Assembly (NCBI GenBank): GCA_031259515.1
Contig: JAIRLK010000348.1
Coordinates: forward strand, 1-23,409
Reading direction: 5' to 3'
Length of the DNA stretch: 23,409 nucleotides
DNA from: Treponema sp.
Lineage (GTDB): Bacteria > Spirochaetota > Spirochaetia > Treponematales > Breznakiellaceae
Part shown: positions 8,351 through 15,108 of the stretch, piece by piece
How positions within the stretch are numbered: the stretch's first letter is position 1
Layout: each line of letters begins with the position of its first letter
The notes under the pieces: generated by a model
Told to the model about the DNA's origin: nothing
What the model saw: the letters and a program-made list of their open reading frames with translations, nothing else
The model's database searches: none
Translations under genes and position numbers: made by a program

Positions 8351-8536
8351 GACCGTAAAGGAACCATACCCCCGTCCGAGGAAGTTGGTAAGACGTTATG
8401 GGACAGTGCCTATTTGTATGATGACCTCACAACCCTTTACAAAGTGTTCGTCTGGTATGCGCTGGAGGAAATCTCACATATCTGGTACAGGTATCTGGAA
8501 GATAATCTCGCCTGCTATGCAGAACTTTCCGCATGA
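8351..8536 (+). pseudogene. Orphan C-terminal coding fragment, unrecognised family
   Basis: An open frame of 61 codons ends at TGA 8534-8536 and has a protein-like composition (for example DDLTTLYKVFVWYALEE and ISHIWYRYLEDNLACYAEL). It has no ATG and no ribosome binding site, and the frame is closed by TGA at 8348-8350. This is what the tail of a decayed gene looks like. I do not recognise the family. It could still be a chance frame. Confidence 0.45.
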
Positions 8537-8544
8537 CAATATAG

Positions 8545-8565
8545 CCTCCGGCGAATAACCGGAGG
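8545..8565 (-). terminator. Stem-loop directly after the luxR-type remnant
   Basis: CCTCCGG (8545-8551) and CCGGAGG (8559-8565) form a perfect 7-bp stem with a 7-nt loop. On the minus strand it follows immediately after the TAA stop of the LuxR-type remnant. The tail (CTATATT) is not a proper T-run, so it is at best a weak terminator or an RNA-stabilising hairpin. Confidence 0.45.
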
Positions 8566-9173
8566 TTAGTCCTTATGATGATGTTTACGATTGAATCGTA
8601 TAGGACATAAGCTCATCCACCGGTAAATCCCCTTCGATACCGCCAGTTTGAGGACTTCAACCCGGTTCCGTATCCCGAATTTCCGGTAGACGTTGCATAG
8701 ATGGTTAGTTCCGTATGTTCGCTTATCGTTAAGACTTCCGCAGCTTCCCACGCCGTCCTGCCTTCGGCAATATACCTGACGATTTCAATTTCCCGGCGGG
8801 TAAGGTACGGTTCAAAGTCCGGTAAGCGGGAATATTCGTCAACACTCTCCCAAAGGGATTGGGGGACAGCCCGCCGCCCACTGAGAACCGCTTCCAGGGA
8901 TTCCCGTATTTCTTTCTCACCGGACCGCAGGGACAAGTAGTTGCCATGACTCCAACAGACATAGCGGGTTATCATGTCGGCAACGATGGTGGAGACCGAG
9001 AACAGTATTAACCGCAGTTTCGGATATTGCTGGTGAACGCGGTTAAGCTTACTGAGCGTCCTTTCTTCAAAAAACAGTCCTCAATGAAAGCCAAGGCCAT
9101 TTTTTATTTGCCGGAAAGAACATCAAAATCGTCTTCCGTTCCGGCGTGTCACAAGGCAAGCGGCGTTCTTCAT
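8566..9173 (-). pseudogene. LuxR/NarL-type response regulator remnant, several frameshifts
   Basis: The minus strand encodes recognisable pieces of a LuxR-family regulator in different frames. A receiver-like part reads VHQQYPKLRLILFSVSTIVA and a linker SGEKEIRESLEAVLSGRR, continuing to the GerE-type HTH start YLTRREIEIVRYIAEGRTAW and AAEVLTISEHT. The frame then shifts near 8720, and the rest of the HTH (NHLCNVYRKFGIRNRVEVLK) lies in the next frame, ending at the TAA at 8566-8568. Upstream of about 9060 further pieces such as ALAFIEDCFLKK occur in yet another frame, with stops between them. At least three disruptions make a functional protein unlikely. A short product from the ATG at 8975 would lack half of the HTH. 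The phospho-acceptor region is not visible. Confidence 0.75.
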
Positions 9174-9256
9174 AGTTCTGTCAGACCAATCTCTCTTACC
9201 ACATTACCGATACGGAATGTTCCTCCGCCGCTGTTCCCGGTTGTTGTCAGTGTCAT
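9170..9256 (-). CDS. Small ORF with good ribosome site, possibly truncated gene
   Basis: ATG at 9254-9256 is preceded by GAAGGAGG with about 6-nt spacing. It encodes 28 residues (TFRIGNVVREIGLTEL at the end) and stops at TGA 9170-9172. It overlaps the 3' end of the excisionase-type gene in another frame, as coupled genes often do. The strong ribosome site suggests that a longer protein once started here and was cut by a frameshift, perhaps merging into the LuxR-type remnant. No family recognised. Confidence 0.35.
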   Translation of the reverse strand: MTLTTTGNSGGGTFRIGNVVREIGLTEL

Positions 9257-9488
9257 GTGTTTCCTCCTTCATTCCTGGCTGTTCCGCCAGACATTTTTGC
9301 CCTGCCGCTGGTTTCACGGTACGGGTTTTCACCCGCTCCCGGATTTCCGATGCTGAAAAACGCACCGCCCTCCCAAGTTTCTGGTAGGGTATGTACCTGA
9401 TCAGAACCCACTTCCGAATAGTTGCTATTGAAAGCCCCAGCACTTCCGCCACCTGACCAACATCAAGGAATGTCTCCAGTTCCGCCAT
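9204..9488 (-). CDS. Excisionase-family (MerR-like HTH_17) DNA-binding protein
   Basis: A 94-residue protein whose first 55 residues form a typical excisionase/HTH_17 domain: FLDVGQVAEVLGLSIATIRK, then a short linker, then YIPYQKLGRAVRFSASEIRE. This winged-helix domain is found in Xis-type directionality factors of mobile elements and in small regulators. The C-terminal 40 residues are hydrophilic and show no motif. The start ATG (9486-9488) follows AAAGAGG with good spacing. No integrase or recombinase gene lies nearby, and the neighbours are decayed genes, so it is probably a leftover of an integrated element or an orphan regulator. Overlap of its last 50 bases with the ORF at 9170-9256 suggests a former operon. 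Confidence 0.75.
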   Translation of the reverse strand: MAELETFLDVGQVAEVLGLSIATIRKWVLIRYIPYQKLGRAVRFSASEIRERVKTRTVKPAAGQKCLAEQPGMKEETHDTDNNREQRRRNIPYR

Positions 9489-9597
9489 CTCAAAGCCTCT
9501 TTATCCATAATAGTATTTCCATATGTCCCCCTACGGTTATGCTTTGAGGATAAAGAATATTTCAGTGGTCATGAACGAGGGTTCCTTAATATGCTAA

Positions 9598-9735
9598 TGG
9601 GGAAGCAAGAGCGTGTTCGGAAACTTCCTCAAGAATGGCAATTCCACCATTGACGACACTAATTCGGCACAGTCCGGTAAGGCGGCGTATGTGGAAGGCT
9701 CTCCTGTCAAGGTACGCAACAAAAAGGCAATCTGA
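9598..9735 (+). pseudogene. Orphan C-terminal fragment, possibly of a repeat-type surface protein
   Basis: A frame of 45 codons between TAA (9595-9597) and TGA (9733-9735) has clear protein-like content (SVFGNFLKNGNSTIDDTNSA, then GKAAYVEGSPVKVRN). It lacks a start codon and ribosome site. The pattern of TIDDTNSAQSG and AYV..SPVKVRN reminds me of glycine/threonine-rich tandem-repeat surface proteins of treponemes, but that resemblance is from memory and unverified. It is best read as the 3' tail of a deleted gene. Confidence 0.45.
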
Positions 9736-9741
9736 CGCTCT

Positions 9742-9770
9742 TTGTTTTTCGTTTTTTGGCAATTTATACG
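9742..9770 (+). promoter_or_regulatory. Possible promoter of the xylanase operon
   Basis: TTGTTT (9742-9747), 17-bp spacer, TATACG (9765-9770). This would give a leader of about 50 nt before the xylanase ATG. The match is moderate and the area is T-rich, so this is tentative. Confidence 0.3.
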
Positions 9771-9826
9771 CAGCAACTGCAATTCATACATGGTATCTAT
9801 AGCCGTCTTGATAGTATAAAGTTACT

Positions 9827-11542
9827 ATGACTTTTGGTCAAAAAACATTATCCGCCGTGTTGTTCGTGATCATCCTTCCGCTCCTGTCATGTTCCGCCTG
9901 CGCGGGAAAAAGGGACGGTAATCAAACCAGGGAGCCTGAAATCATGCCCGCAGGAATAGCAAACATCCCTTCGCTTCAGGAAACGTTTCAAAACTATTTT
10001 TTGATGGGAAACATCGTCTCAGGACCCGCCTTTGAGAGTCCCCGTTTTGATGTGCTTAAATATCATTTTAATATCGCAACCGCCGAAAACGCCATGAAGC
10101 CCGATTCCTTGCAGCGGGAAAAGGGGGCCTTTACTTTTGCCCAGGCGGACGGGATGGTTGACAGGGTCCTTGCGGCGGGAATGAAGATGCACGGCCACAC
10201 CCTGGCATGGCATCAGCAGTCGCCTTCCTGGATGAACTATGAAGGCATTGGCCGGCAGGAAGCCGTAGATAACCTGGTGAATCACACAAAAACGGTGGCG
10301 GAGCATTTTCGCGGGCGGGTTGTTTCCTGGGATGTCCTTAACGAAGCTATCGGCGACAATCCTCCTAATCCCCAAGACTGGCGGGCTTCCCTCAGACAGA
10401 CTCCCTGGTACAAGGCCATAGGAGCCGAATATATCGGGATAGTTTTCCGTGCGGCCCGGGAGGCGGACCCGGAAGCCCGGCTCTATTACAATGATTACAA
10501 CCTTGACAACAAGAACAAGGCCCTTGCCGTTTATCAGATGGTAAAGGAACTGAACGAACAGAACCCCGATGTTGGAGGCAGGCCCCTCATTGATGGCATC
10601 GGGATGCAGGGGCATTACCGCATAGGTACTAACCCGGAAGATGTCGCGTCCTCCCTGGAACGTTTTATCAGCCTGGGGGTTGAAGTGAGCGTTACGGAAC
10701 TGGACGTACAGGCGGGGGCGGAGGGCGTTCTCTCCGAAAGCCAGGCGGTGGACCAGGGCCTTGTCTATGCCCAGCTTTTCAAGGTTTTTAAAGAATACGC
10801 CCCCCATATTGCCCGGGTTACTTTTTGGGGTCTTGAAGACAGTATGAGCTGGCGGGCGGTCCAGAATCCCACGCTTTTTGATAAAAACCTGCAAGCAAAG
10901 CCCGCCTTCTATGGCGTCGCGGATCCGGACGCATATATTCGGGACAACAAGAAAACGGTCAATAAAGAAGCGAAAAGAACGAAAGCCCTGTATGGAACTC
11001 CCCGCATTGACGCGGCCGCGCCTGATCCCGCCTGGGACAAAGCGCCGGAAATTGCGATTGATCAATACCTTATGGCGTGGCAGGGCGCAAAAGGAACGGC
11101 CAAGGTTCTTTGGGACCGGGAAGCCCTCTATGTCTTGGCAAATGTGGAAGGGGCGGAATTAAACAAGGCAAGCCCAAACGCCTATGAACAGGATTCCGTG
11201 GAAGTCTTTGTTGATGAAAATAACGGCAAGACTTCGTACTACGAAGAGGACGACGGTCAATACCGCATCAATTTTGCCGGTGAACAGAGCTTTAATGTTC
11301 CCGCCGGGACGGAAGGGGTTGAATCCGCCGCGTCGGTCCGGGGCGCGTCCTATACGGTGGTGATGAAAATACCCTTTAAGACGATTAGGCCGGAAAAGGG
11401 AACTCTCGTGGGTTTTGATTTGCAGATTAACGGCGCTTCGGTCCGGGGTCCGCGGCAGAGCATTGCGGTCTGGAACGACACTTCAGGCGAATCCTACCGT
11501 AATACCTCGGGGCTTGGCATTTTGGAACTTGCCGCTGAATAG
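9827..11542 (+). CDS. GH10 endo-1,4-beta-xylanase with C-terminal CBM9-like domain, exported lipoprotein candidate
   Basis: A 571-residue secreted enzyme. The N-terminus has a hydrophobic signal ending in LPLLSCSACAG; Cys22 could be a lipidation site, so the protein may be anchored to a membrane facing outward. Residues about 45-370 form the GH10 barrel: TAENAMKPD, HGHTLAWHQQ, the acid/base Glu173 in SWDVLNEA, NDYN, GIGMQGHY, and the nucleophile Glu291 in SVTELDVQ, then VTFWGLEDSMSW. Residues about 386-569 (RIDAAAPDPAWD, then DSVEVFVDENN, then VGFDLQINGA) match the CBM9/DOMON-like carbohydrate-binding domain often found on bacterial xylanases. It hydrolyses internal xylan bonds outside the cytoplasm. 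The ATG at 9827 has no clear ribosome site, but no better start precedes the signal peptide. It leads an operon with two oxidoreductases. Confidence 0.95.
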   Translation: MTFGQKTLSAVLFVIILPLLSCSACAGKRDGNQTREPEIMPAGIANIPSLQETFQNYFLMGNIVSGPAFESPRFDVLKYHFNIATAENAMKPDSLQREKGAFTFAQADGMVDRVLAAGMKMHGHTLAWHQQSPSWMNYEGIGRQEAVDNLVNHTKTVAEHFRGRVVSWDVLNEAIGDNPPNPQDWRASLRQTPWYKAIGAEYIGIVFRAAREADPEARLYYNDYNLDNKNKALAVYQMVKELNEQNPDVGGRPLIDGIGMQGHYRIGTNPEDVASSLERFISLGVEVSVTELDVQAGAEGVLSESQAVDQGLVYAQLFKVFKEYAPHIARVTFWGLEDSMSWRAVQNPTLFDKNLQAKPAFYGVADPDAYIRDNKKTVNKEAKRTKALYGTPRIDAAAPDPAWDKAPEIAIDQYLMAWQGAKGTAKVLWDREALYVLANVEGAELNKASPNAYEQDSVEVFVDENNGKTSYYEEDDGQYRINFAGEQSFNVPAGTEGVESAASVRGASYTVVMKIPFKTIRPEKGTLVGFDLQINGASVRGPRQSIAVWNDTSGESYRNTSGLGILELAAE

Positions 11543-11572
11543 CGGCAGTTCCCCGGTGGGGGCGGGCATTAC

Positions 11573-11618
11573 GGGGGCAGCGAAGGGCCGCGGCGAGGTG
11601 GAGACTGCCCCCTTTTTT
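11573..11618 (+). terminator. Terminator-like hairpin between xylanase and first oxidoreductase
   Basis: GGGGGCAG (11573-11580) and CTGCCCCC (11605-11612) pair perfectly and are followed directly by TTTTTT (11613-11618). The 24-nt GC-rich loop can fold internally. This would end or attenuate transcription after the xylanase gene, 18 nt before the next ATG, so the oxidoreductases may be expressed at a lower level. Confidence 0.65.
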
Positions 11619-11635
11619 AACGTATTGGAGGAACC

Positions 11636-12802
11636 ATGATTAACGTTGCACTTATCGGCGCGGGAAACATTTCCCGTATGCATCTTGAAGGATACGGCAG
11701 ATTTCCTGATCGCTGTAAGGTTACGGCTTTAGCGGACATAGATCCCGGACACGCCGAACAGCGAAAAAAGGAATTCCCCGTCCTTGGGGACGCGAAGATT
11801 TATACCTCGTACCAGGAGACGCTCGCTTCGGGGGACCTTGACCTGGTTGATATTTGTACCCCGCCTTTTTGCCATGCCGAAATCGCCGTTGACAGCCTGA
11901 ACGCAGGTAAACACGTCATCGTCGAAAAACCCATGGCGGCAAGCCTTGAGGAATGTGACGCCATGATTGCCGCCGCCGAACGGAGCGAGACCGTCCTTTC
12001 GGTAATCGCTCAGAACCGCTTCCGGGGGGATGTATATAAATTGAAGCAAACCCTTGATACCGGGAAGATCGGTAAAATCCTTCACGCCCAGGTTGATTCC
12101 TTCTGGTGGCGGGGACATTCCTACTACGATCTGTGGTGGCGCGGCGCGTGGGACAAGGAAGGCGGCGGCTGTACCCTTAACCACGCGGTTCATCACATTG
12201 ACATGCTCGGCTGGATGATGGGGCTTCCTTCGGAGGTATGCGCCATCATCAGCAATGCCGCCCACGACAACGCCGAGGTAGAAGACATTTCGGTTGCCGT
12301 GATGCGCTATCCCGGCGGCGTACATACGGCAGAAGGCGCCTTGGCCCAGGTAACCAGCTCGGTTATCCACCACGGGGAGGAACAGCAGCTTGTGTTTCAG
12401 GGAGAGAAGGCGCGTATCTCTTTTCCCTGGCGCGTCACGGCCCATCTTTCTCAGCCTAACGGGTTCCCGGCCAGGGAACAGAACGAAGCCCTTATCCGGG
12501 AACTGGACGATTTCTACCGCGCCCTTCCCGGCCTTCCCTACAGCGGCCATACGGCGCAGATCGATAACGTACTGACCGCTATTGAAACCGGCGGAAAACC
12601 CCTTATCGGCGGCCAGGACGGGCGGCTTACCCTAGAACTTATCACCGCCATCTACAAGGCGGGGATAGAGCGCCGTACCGCTGAACTGCCCGTCAGGAAG
12701 GATGATGTGTATTACACAACTGCGGGAATAGCACGGAATGCGCCCCGGTTTTATCAAAAAACAGCGTCGGTTCAGGACCTGAGCGGTGAAATTAAAACCT
12801 GA
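11636..12802 (+). CDS. Gfo/Idh/MocA-family NAD(P)-dependent oxidoreductase
   Basis: A 388-residue cytoplasmic dehydrogenase. It opens with the Rossmann motif VALIGAGNISRMH, then VTALADIDPGHAEQ, and has the family signature HVIVEKPMAASLEE near residue 100, where the EKP lysine takes part in catalysis. The substrate domain follows, with GGGCTLNHAVHHIDMLGWMM bearing the conserved histidines. Members oxidise or epimerise sugars, inositols and sugar acids, and the substrate here is unknown. The ATG follows GGAGG with 4-5 nt spacing. It sits after the GH10 xylanase and 28 bp before a second family member, suggesting a two-step conversion of a xylan-derived sugar or side-chain acid. Confidence 0.92.
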   Translation: MINVALIGAGNISRMHLEGYGRFPDRCKVTALADIDPGHAEQRKKEFPVLGDAKIYTSYQETLASGDLDLVDICTPPFCHAEIAVDSLNAGKHVIVEKPMAASLEECDAMIAAAERSETVLSVIAQNRFRGDVYKLKQTLDTGKIGKILHAQVDSFWWRGHSYYDLWWRGAWDKEGGGCTLNHAVHHIDMLGWMMGLPSEVCAIISNAAHDNAEVEDISVAVMRYPGGVHTAEGALAQVTSSVIHHGEEQQLVFQGEKARISFPWRVTAHLSQPNGFPAREQNEALIRELDDFYRALPGLPYSGHTAQIDNVLTAIETGGKPLIGGQDGRLTLELITAIYKAGIERRTAELPVRKDDVYYTTAGIARNAPRFYQKTASVQDLSGEIKT

Positions 12803-12830
12803 ACCGGGATTTTTTTTAAAGGAGTGAGCA

Positions 12831-13916
12831 ATGGCGCAGATAAGTGACGGCGCGACATACGCCCCAAATGGTAAACCTGCCCCGGTGGTAAAACCGGGCG
12901 AGTTTGTTTTTTCCGCCCTGGGACTCTACCACGGCCACATCTACGGTATGTGCAACGGCCTCATAGAAGCCGGGGGCATGTTAAAAAGTTATTACGACAA
13001 GGATCCTAAATACATGCGGATTTTCGCCCAGCGATTTCCGGATGCAAAGGCGGCGGCACGGGAAGACGAAATCCTGAACGACCGGGAAGTTATCCTGGTT
13101 GCCGGGGCGGACATAACCAGCGAGCGCTGCGCCCTAGGACTGCGGGTAATGGCCGCCGGGAAAGACTACTTTACCGACAAGGCCCCCCTCACAACCCTTG
13201 AGCAGCTTGCCCAGGCGCGGGAAGCAGTCAAAACAACCGGCAGAAAATACGCCGTGTATTACAGCGAACGCATCCATGTGGAATCCGCTGTTTTCGCGGG
13301 GCAGTTAATTGAGGAGGGCGCCATAGGGCGGGTAATCCAGGTTGTCGGCTTTGGCCCCCACCGGCTCGGGGCGGCCGGGCGGCCGGACTGGTTCTTCATC
13401 AAGAAACACTACGGCGGCATCCTCTGCGACATCGGTAGCCATAATATGGAACAGATTTTGTACTACACCGGCGCAAAGGACGGCAGGGTGGTACGCAGCC
13501 AGATAGCGAATTATAACCATTCCCAGTACCCGGAGCTTGACGACTTTGGAGACGCCCAGGTCATTTTGGACAACAACGCTTCCGGGTACTTCCGTGTTGA
13601 CTGGTTCACTCCCGACGGCCTGCAAATGTGGGGCGACGGCCGCCTGTTCATCCTGGGAACCGAGGGCTTTATCGAACAACGCAAGTACATGAACCTGGGC
13701 TTTAAGGGTTCAGGGGGCGGGCATGTTTTTCTGGCAAACGGCAGGGAAGAAACCTACTACCATGTTGAAGGGAAAGTCGGCTTCCCCTATTTCGGGCAAC
13801 TCATCCTGGACTGCCTGAACCGTACCGAAAACGCCATGACCCAGGAACACGCCTTCAAAGCCGCGGAACTGAGCCTAATCGCCCAGCGGGACGCGGTGGT
13901 TCTGGAGGCAAAATGA
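12831..13916 (+). CDS. Gfo/Idh/MocA-family oxidoreductase, divergent member
   Basis: A 361-residue protein that aligns in layout with Gfo/Idh/MocA enzymes but is diverged. The usual GxGxxG is replaced by ALGLYHGHIYGMCNGLIEAG, and the EKP motif by YFTDKAPLTTLEQL, which still keeps the lysine. The C-terminal domain has GGILCDIGSHNMEQILYYTG, equivalent to the GG.l.DiG.H motif, with the active-site histidine. The start ATG has an AAGGAG site with 6-nt spacing. A pair of unlike family members in one operon suggests either a heteromeric enzyme or successive steps. The altered nucleotide-binding motif means cofactor binding should not be assumed. It ends 50 bp before a convergent AraC gene. Confidence 0.87.
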   Translation: MAQISDGATYAPNGKPAPVVKPGEFVFSALGLYHGHIYGMCNGLIEAGGMLKSYYDKDPKYMRIFAQRFPDAKAAAREDEILNDREVILVAGADITSERCALGLRVMAAGKDYFTDKAPLTTLEQLAQAREAVKTTGRKYAVYYSERIHVESAVFAGQLIEEGAIGRVIQVVGFGPHRLGAAGRPDWFFIKKHYGGILCDIGSHNMEQILYYTGAKDGRVVRSQIANYNHSQYPELDDFGDAQVILDNNASGYFRVDWFTPDGLQMWGDGRLFILGTEGFIEQRKYMNLGFKGSGGGHVFLANGREETYYHVEGKVGFPYFGQLILDCLNRTENAMTQEHAFKAAELSLIAQRDAVVLEAK

Positions 13917-13966
13917 AGCCTGAGTTTGTGGGTTGTGGGGCCCTTCCTGCAAACTCCCGGCGCCAT

Positions 13967-14845
13967 TTACCGGATCCGCAATAAGGGCGGCGTTTCTTTC
14001 ACCGGGGCTGCGGCCTTCACCGCCCGGCAGGGAGGGGAATCTGGGCAGGTTTTTTTCGGGATGCAGCCGGAAGGGGGATACCCCATAATCTCTTTGAACT
14101 GCCGGTAAAAATGGGCCACATCGGTAAAACCGCAGACATCGGCCGCATCCCCCACCTTGTACTCGCCGGAAGAAAGGAGGTTCTCCGCTTTTCTGACGCG
14201 GGTTTGTATGACATACCGGTTCAGGCTCAGGCCGGTTTCCTGCTTAAACAGGGCGCCGAAATAATGGGGGTTGAGTTTGACCATATCGGCTATCTTCCTG
14301 ACGGAAATTTTTTCCGGATAATGGGACGACAGGTAGCGGATTGCCTTGGCCACCCGGAAATCCATGTCCGATGAATCCTTGTTGTATACGATTATTTCGA
14401 AAAAGCGGTGCAGCACCAGCAGGAACAGGCCCCGGAGTTTAATCTCATGCCCCGGTTGCCTGTCCAGATAGGCGTTTGAAAGCTCGTGAAGCAGATGGAT
14501 AATGTCGTCTTTGTTACCGATATGACGGACTATGGGGAAAGGGAGCCGTACCGATGCGCCTTTTGAGTCGTGGAGGTAAAAATTCACCGAAAAACAGTGC
14601 ATCAATTTATCGGGAAAGGTAACGCCGGCCCGCACGGTTCCCGGCGGAAGGCACAGCAGATCACCGGAAGATACATTGTGGGCTTTGCCGTCAATGATAT
14701 ACCGGGCATTCCCCTTGATGATATAGGTGGTATCACATATAGGAAATTCATGTTCAGGCAGATGCCACGCCGAAGTACATTCCCGGTACACGACATATTC
14801 AATATTCGGTATCAGATCGGTTTCTATATCCGGCATACTACTCAT
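13967..14845 (-). CDS. AraC-family transcriptional regulator
   Basis: A regulator of about 292 residues. The N-terminal half resembles the AraC cupin fold (EHEFPICDTTYIIKGNARYI, then VSSGDLLCLPPGTVRAG). The C-terminal half has the two HTH units: ISVRKIADMVKLNPHYFGAL with LFKQETGLSLNRYVIQTRV, and VGDAADVCGFTDVAHFYRQF ending in KEIMGYPPSG. About 30 extra residues rich in Pro, Lys and Cys follow. The start is uncertain: ATG codons lie at 14845 and 14836, and a TTG at 14872 extends the frame. None has a good ribosome site, and the TTG is part of a TTGACA hexamer, so I prefer 14845. It is convergent with the xylanase/oxidoreductase operon and may regulate it. Confidence 0.88.
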   Translation of the reverse strand: MSSMPDIETDLIPNIEYVVYRECTSAWHLPEHEFPICDTTYIIKGNARYIIDGKAHNVSSGDLLCLPPGTVRAGVTFPDKLMHCFSVNFYLHDSKGASVRLPFPIVRHIGNKDDIIHLLHELSNAYLDRQPGHEIKLRGLFLLVLHRFFEIIVYNKDSSDMDFRVAKAIRYLSSHYPEKISVRKIADMVKLNPHYFGALFKQETGLSLNRYVIQTRVRKAENLLSSGEYKVGDAADVCGFTDVAHFYRQFKEIMGYPPSGCIPKKTCPDSPPCRAVKAAAPVKETPPLLRIR

Positions 14846-14949
14846 TTTTATATGGGCAAAACCATTTGTCAATAAGTTAAGGCGGGGGCAGGATAAACGA
14901 TAATTCGCATTTCAGATTTGATTTGGCCTTATACAACAAAGAATTACAT

Positions 14950-15023
14950 TGGGCCATCGAGGACTTGAACCTCGGACCAAGAGATTATGAGTCTCCTGCT
15001 CTAACCAACTGAGCTAATGGCCC
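14950..15023 (-). tRNA. tRNA with CAU anticodon, probably tRNA-Ile2 (lysidine-modified)
   Basis: The minus strand folds into a full cloverleaf. The acceptor arm GGGCCAT pairs with ATGGCCC, the D arm is GCTC/GAGC, and the anticodon stem GGAGA/TCTCT holds the loop CTCATAA. The T arm is CGAGG/CCTCG around TTCAAGT, and discriminator A is at 14950. CCA is not encoded. The CAU anticodon fits elongator Met or Ile2. The C4-G69 and C5-G68 pairs and the GACTCATAATC...TTGGTC context match tRNA-Ile2, the TilS substrate, better than Met. It reads AUA codons if so. Confidence 0.9.
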
Positions 15024-15035
15024 CCATCAGTATTT

Positions 15036-15064
15036 TTTATACCGGAACCGGGTAAAAAAGTCAA
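15036..15064 (-). promoter_or_regulatory. Promoter of the tRNA gene
   Basis: On the minus strand TTGACT (complement of 15059-15064), a 17-bp spacer, and TATAAA (complement of 15036-15041). The predicted start falls a few bases before the mature tRNA 5' end. This is the best sigma-70 match in the window. Confidence 0.75.
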
Positions 15065-15108
15065 GCGCCCCTTTCCAACTTGCGCGGAAATAGTTAGACT
15101 AAAATAAA

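Noticed and set aside
8131..8367. Minus-strand 78-codon frame
   Set aside because: No family resemblance, no neighbour support, and it lies in decayed AT-rich DNA. A GGGGG upstream is not a convincing ribosome site.
9594..9791. Minus-strand 65-codon frame
   Set aside because: The plus strand in the same place has a more protein-like fragment, and the minus frame shows no motif or ribosome site.
8123..9826. Diversity-generating retroelement or phage defence island
   Set aside because: No reverse transcriptase, template/variable repeat pair, nuclease or helicase gene is visible. Only an excisionase-type protein and remnants are present.
10019..11065. Minus-strand frame of 348 codons opposite the xylanase
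   Set aside because: The plus strand encodes an unmistakable GH10 enzyme with both catalytic Glu residues. The antisense product shows no recognisable domain.
11729..12550. Minus-strand frame of 273 codons opposite the first Gfo/Idh gene
   Set aside because: Shadow of a well-supported plus-strand gene, with no ribosome site or motif.
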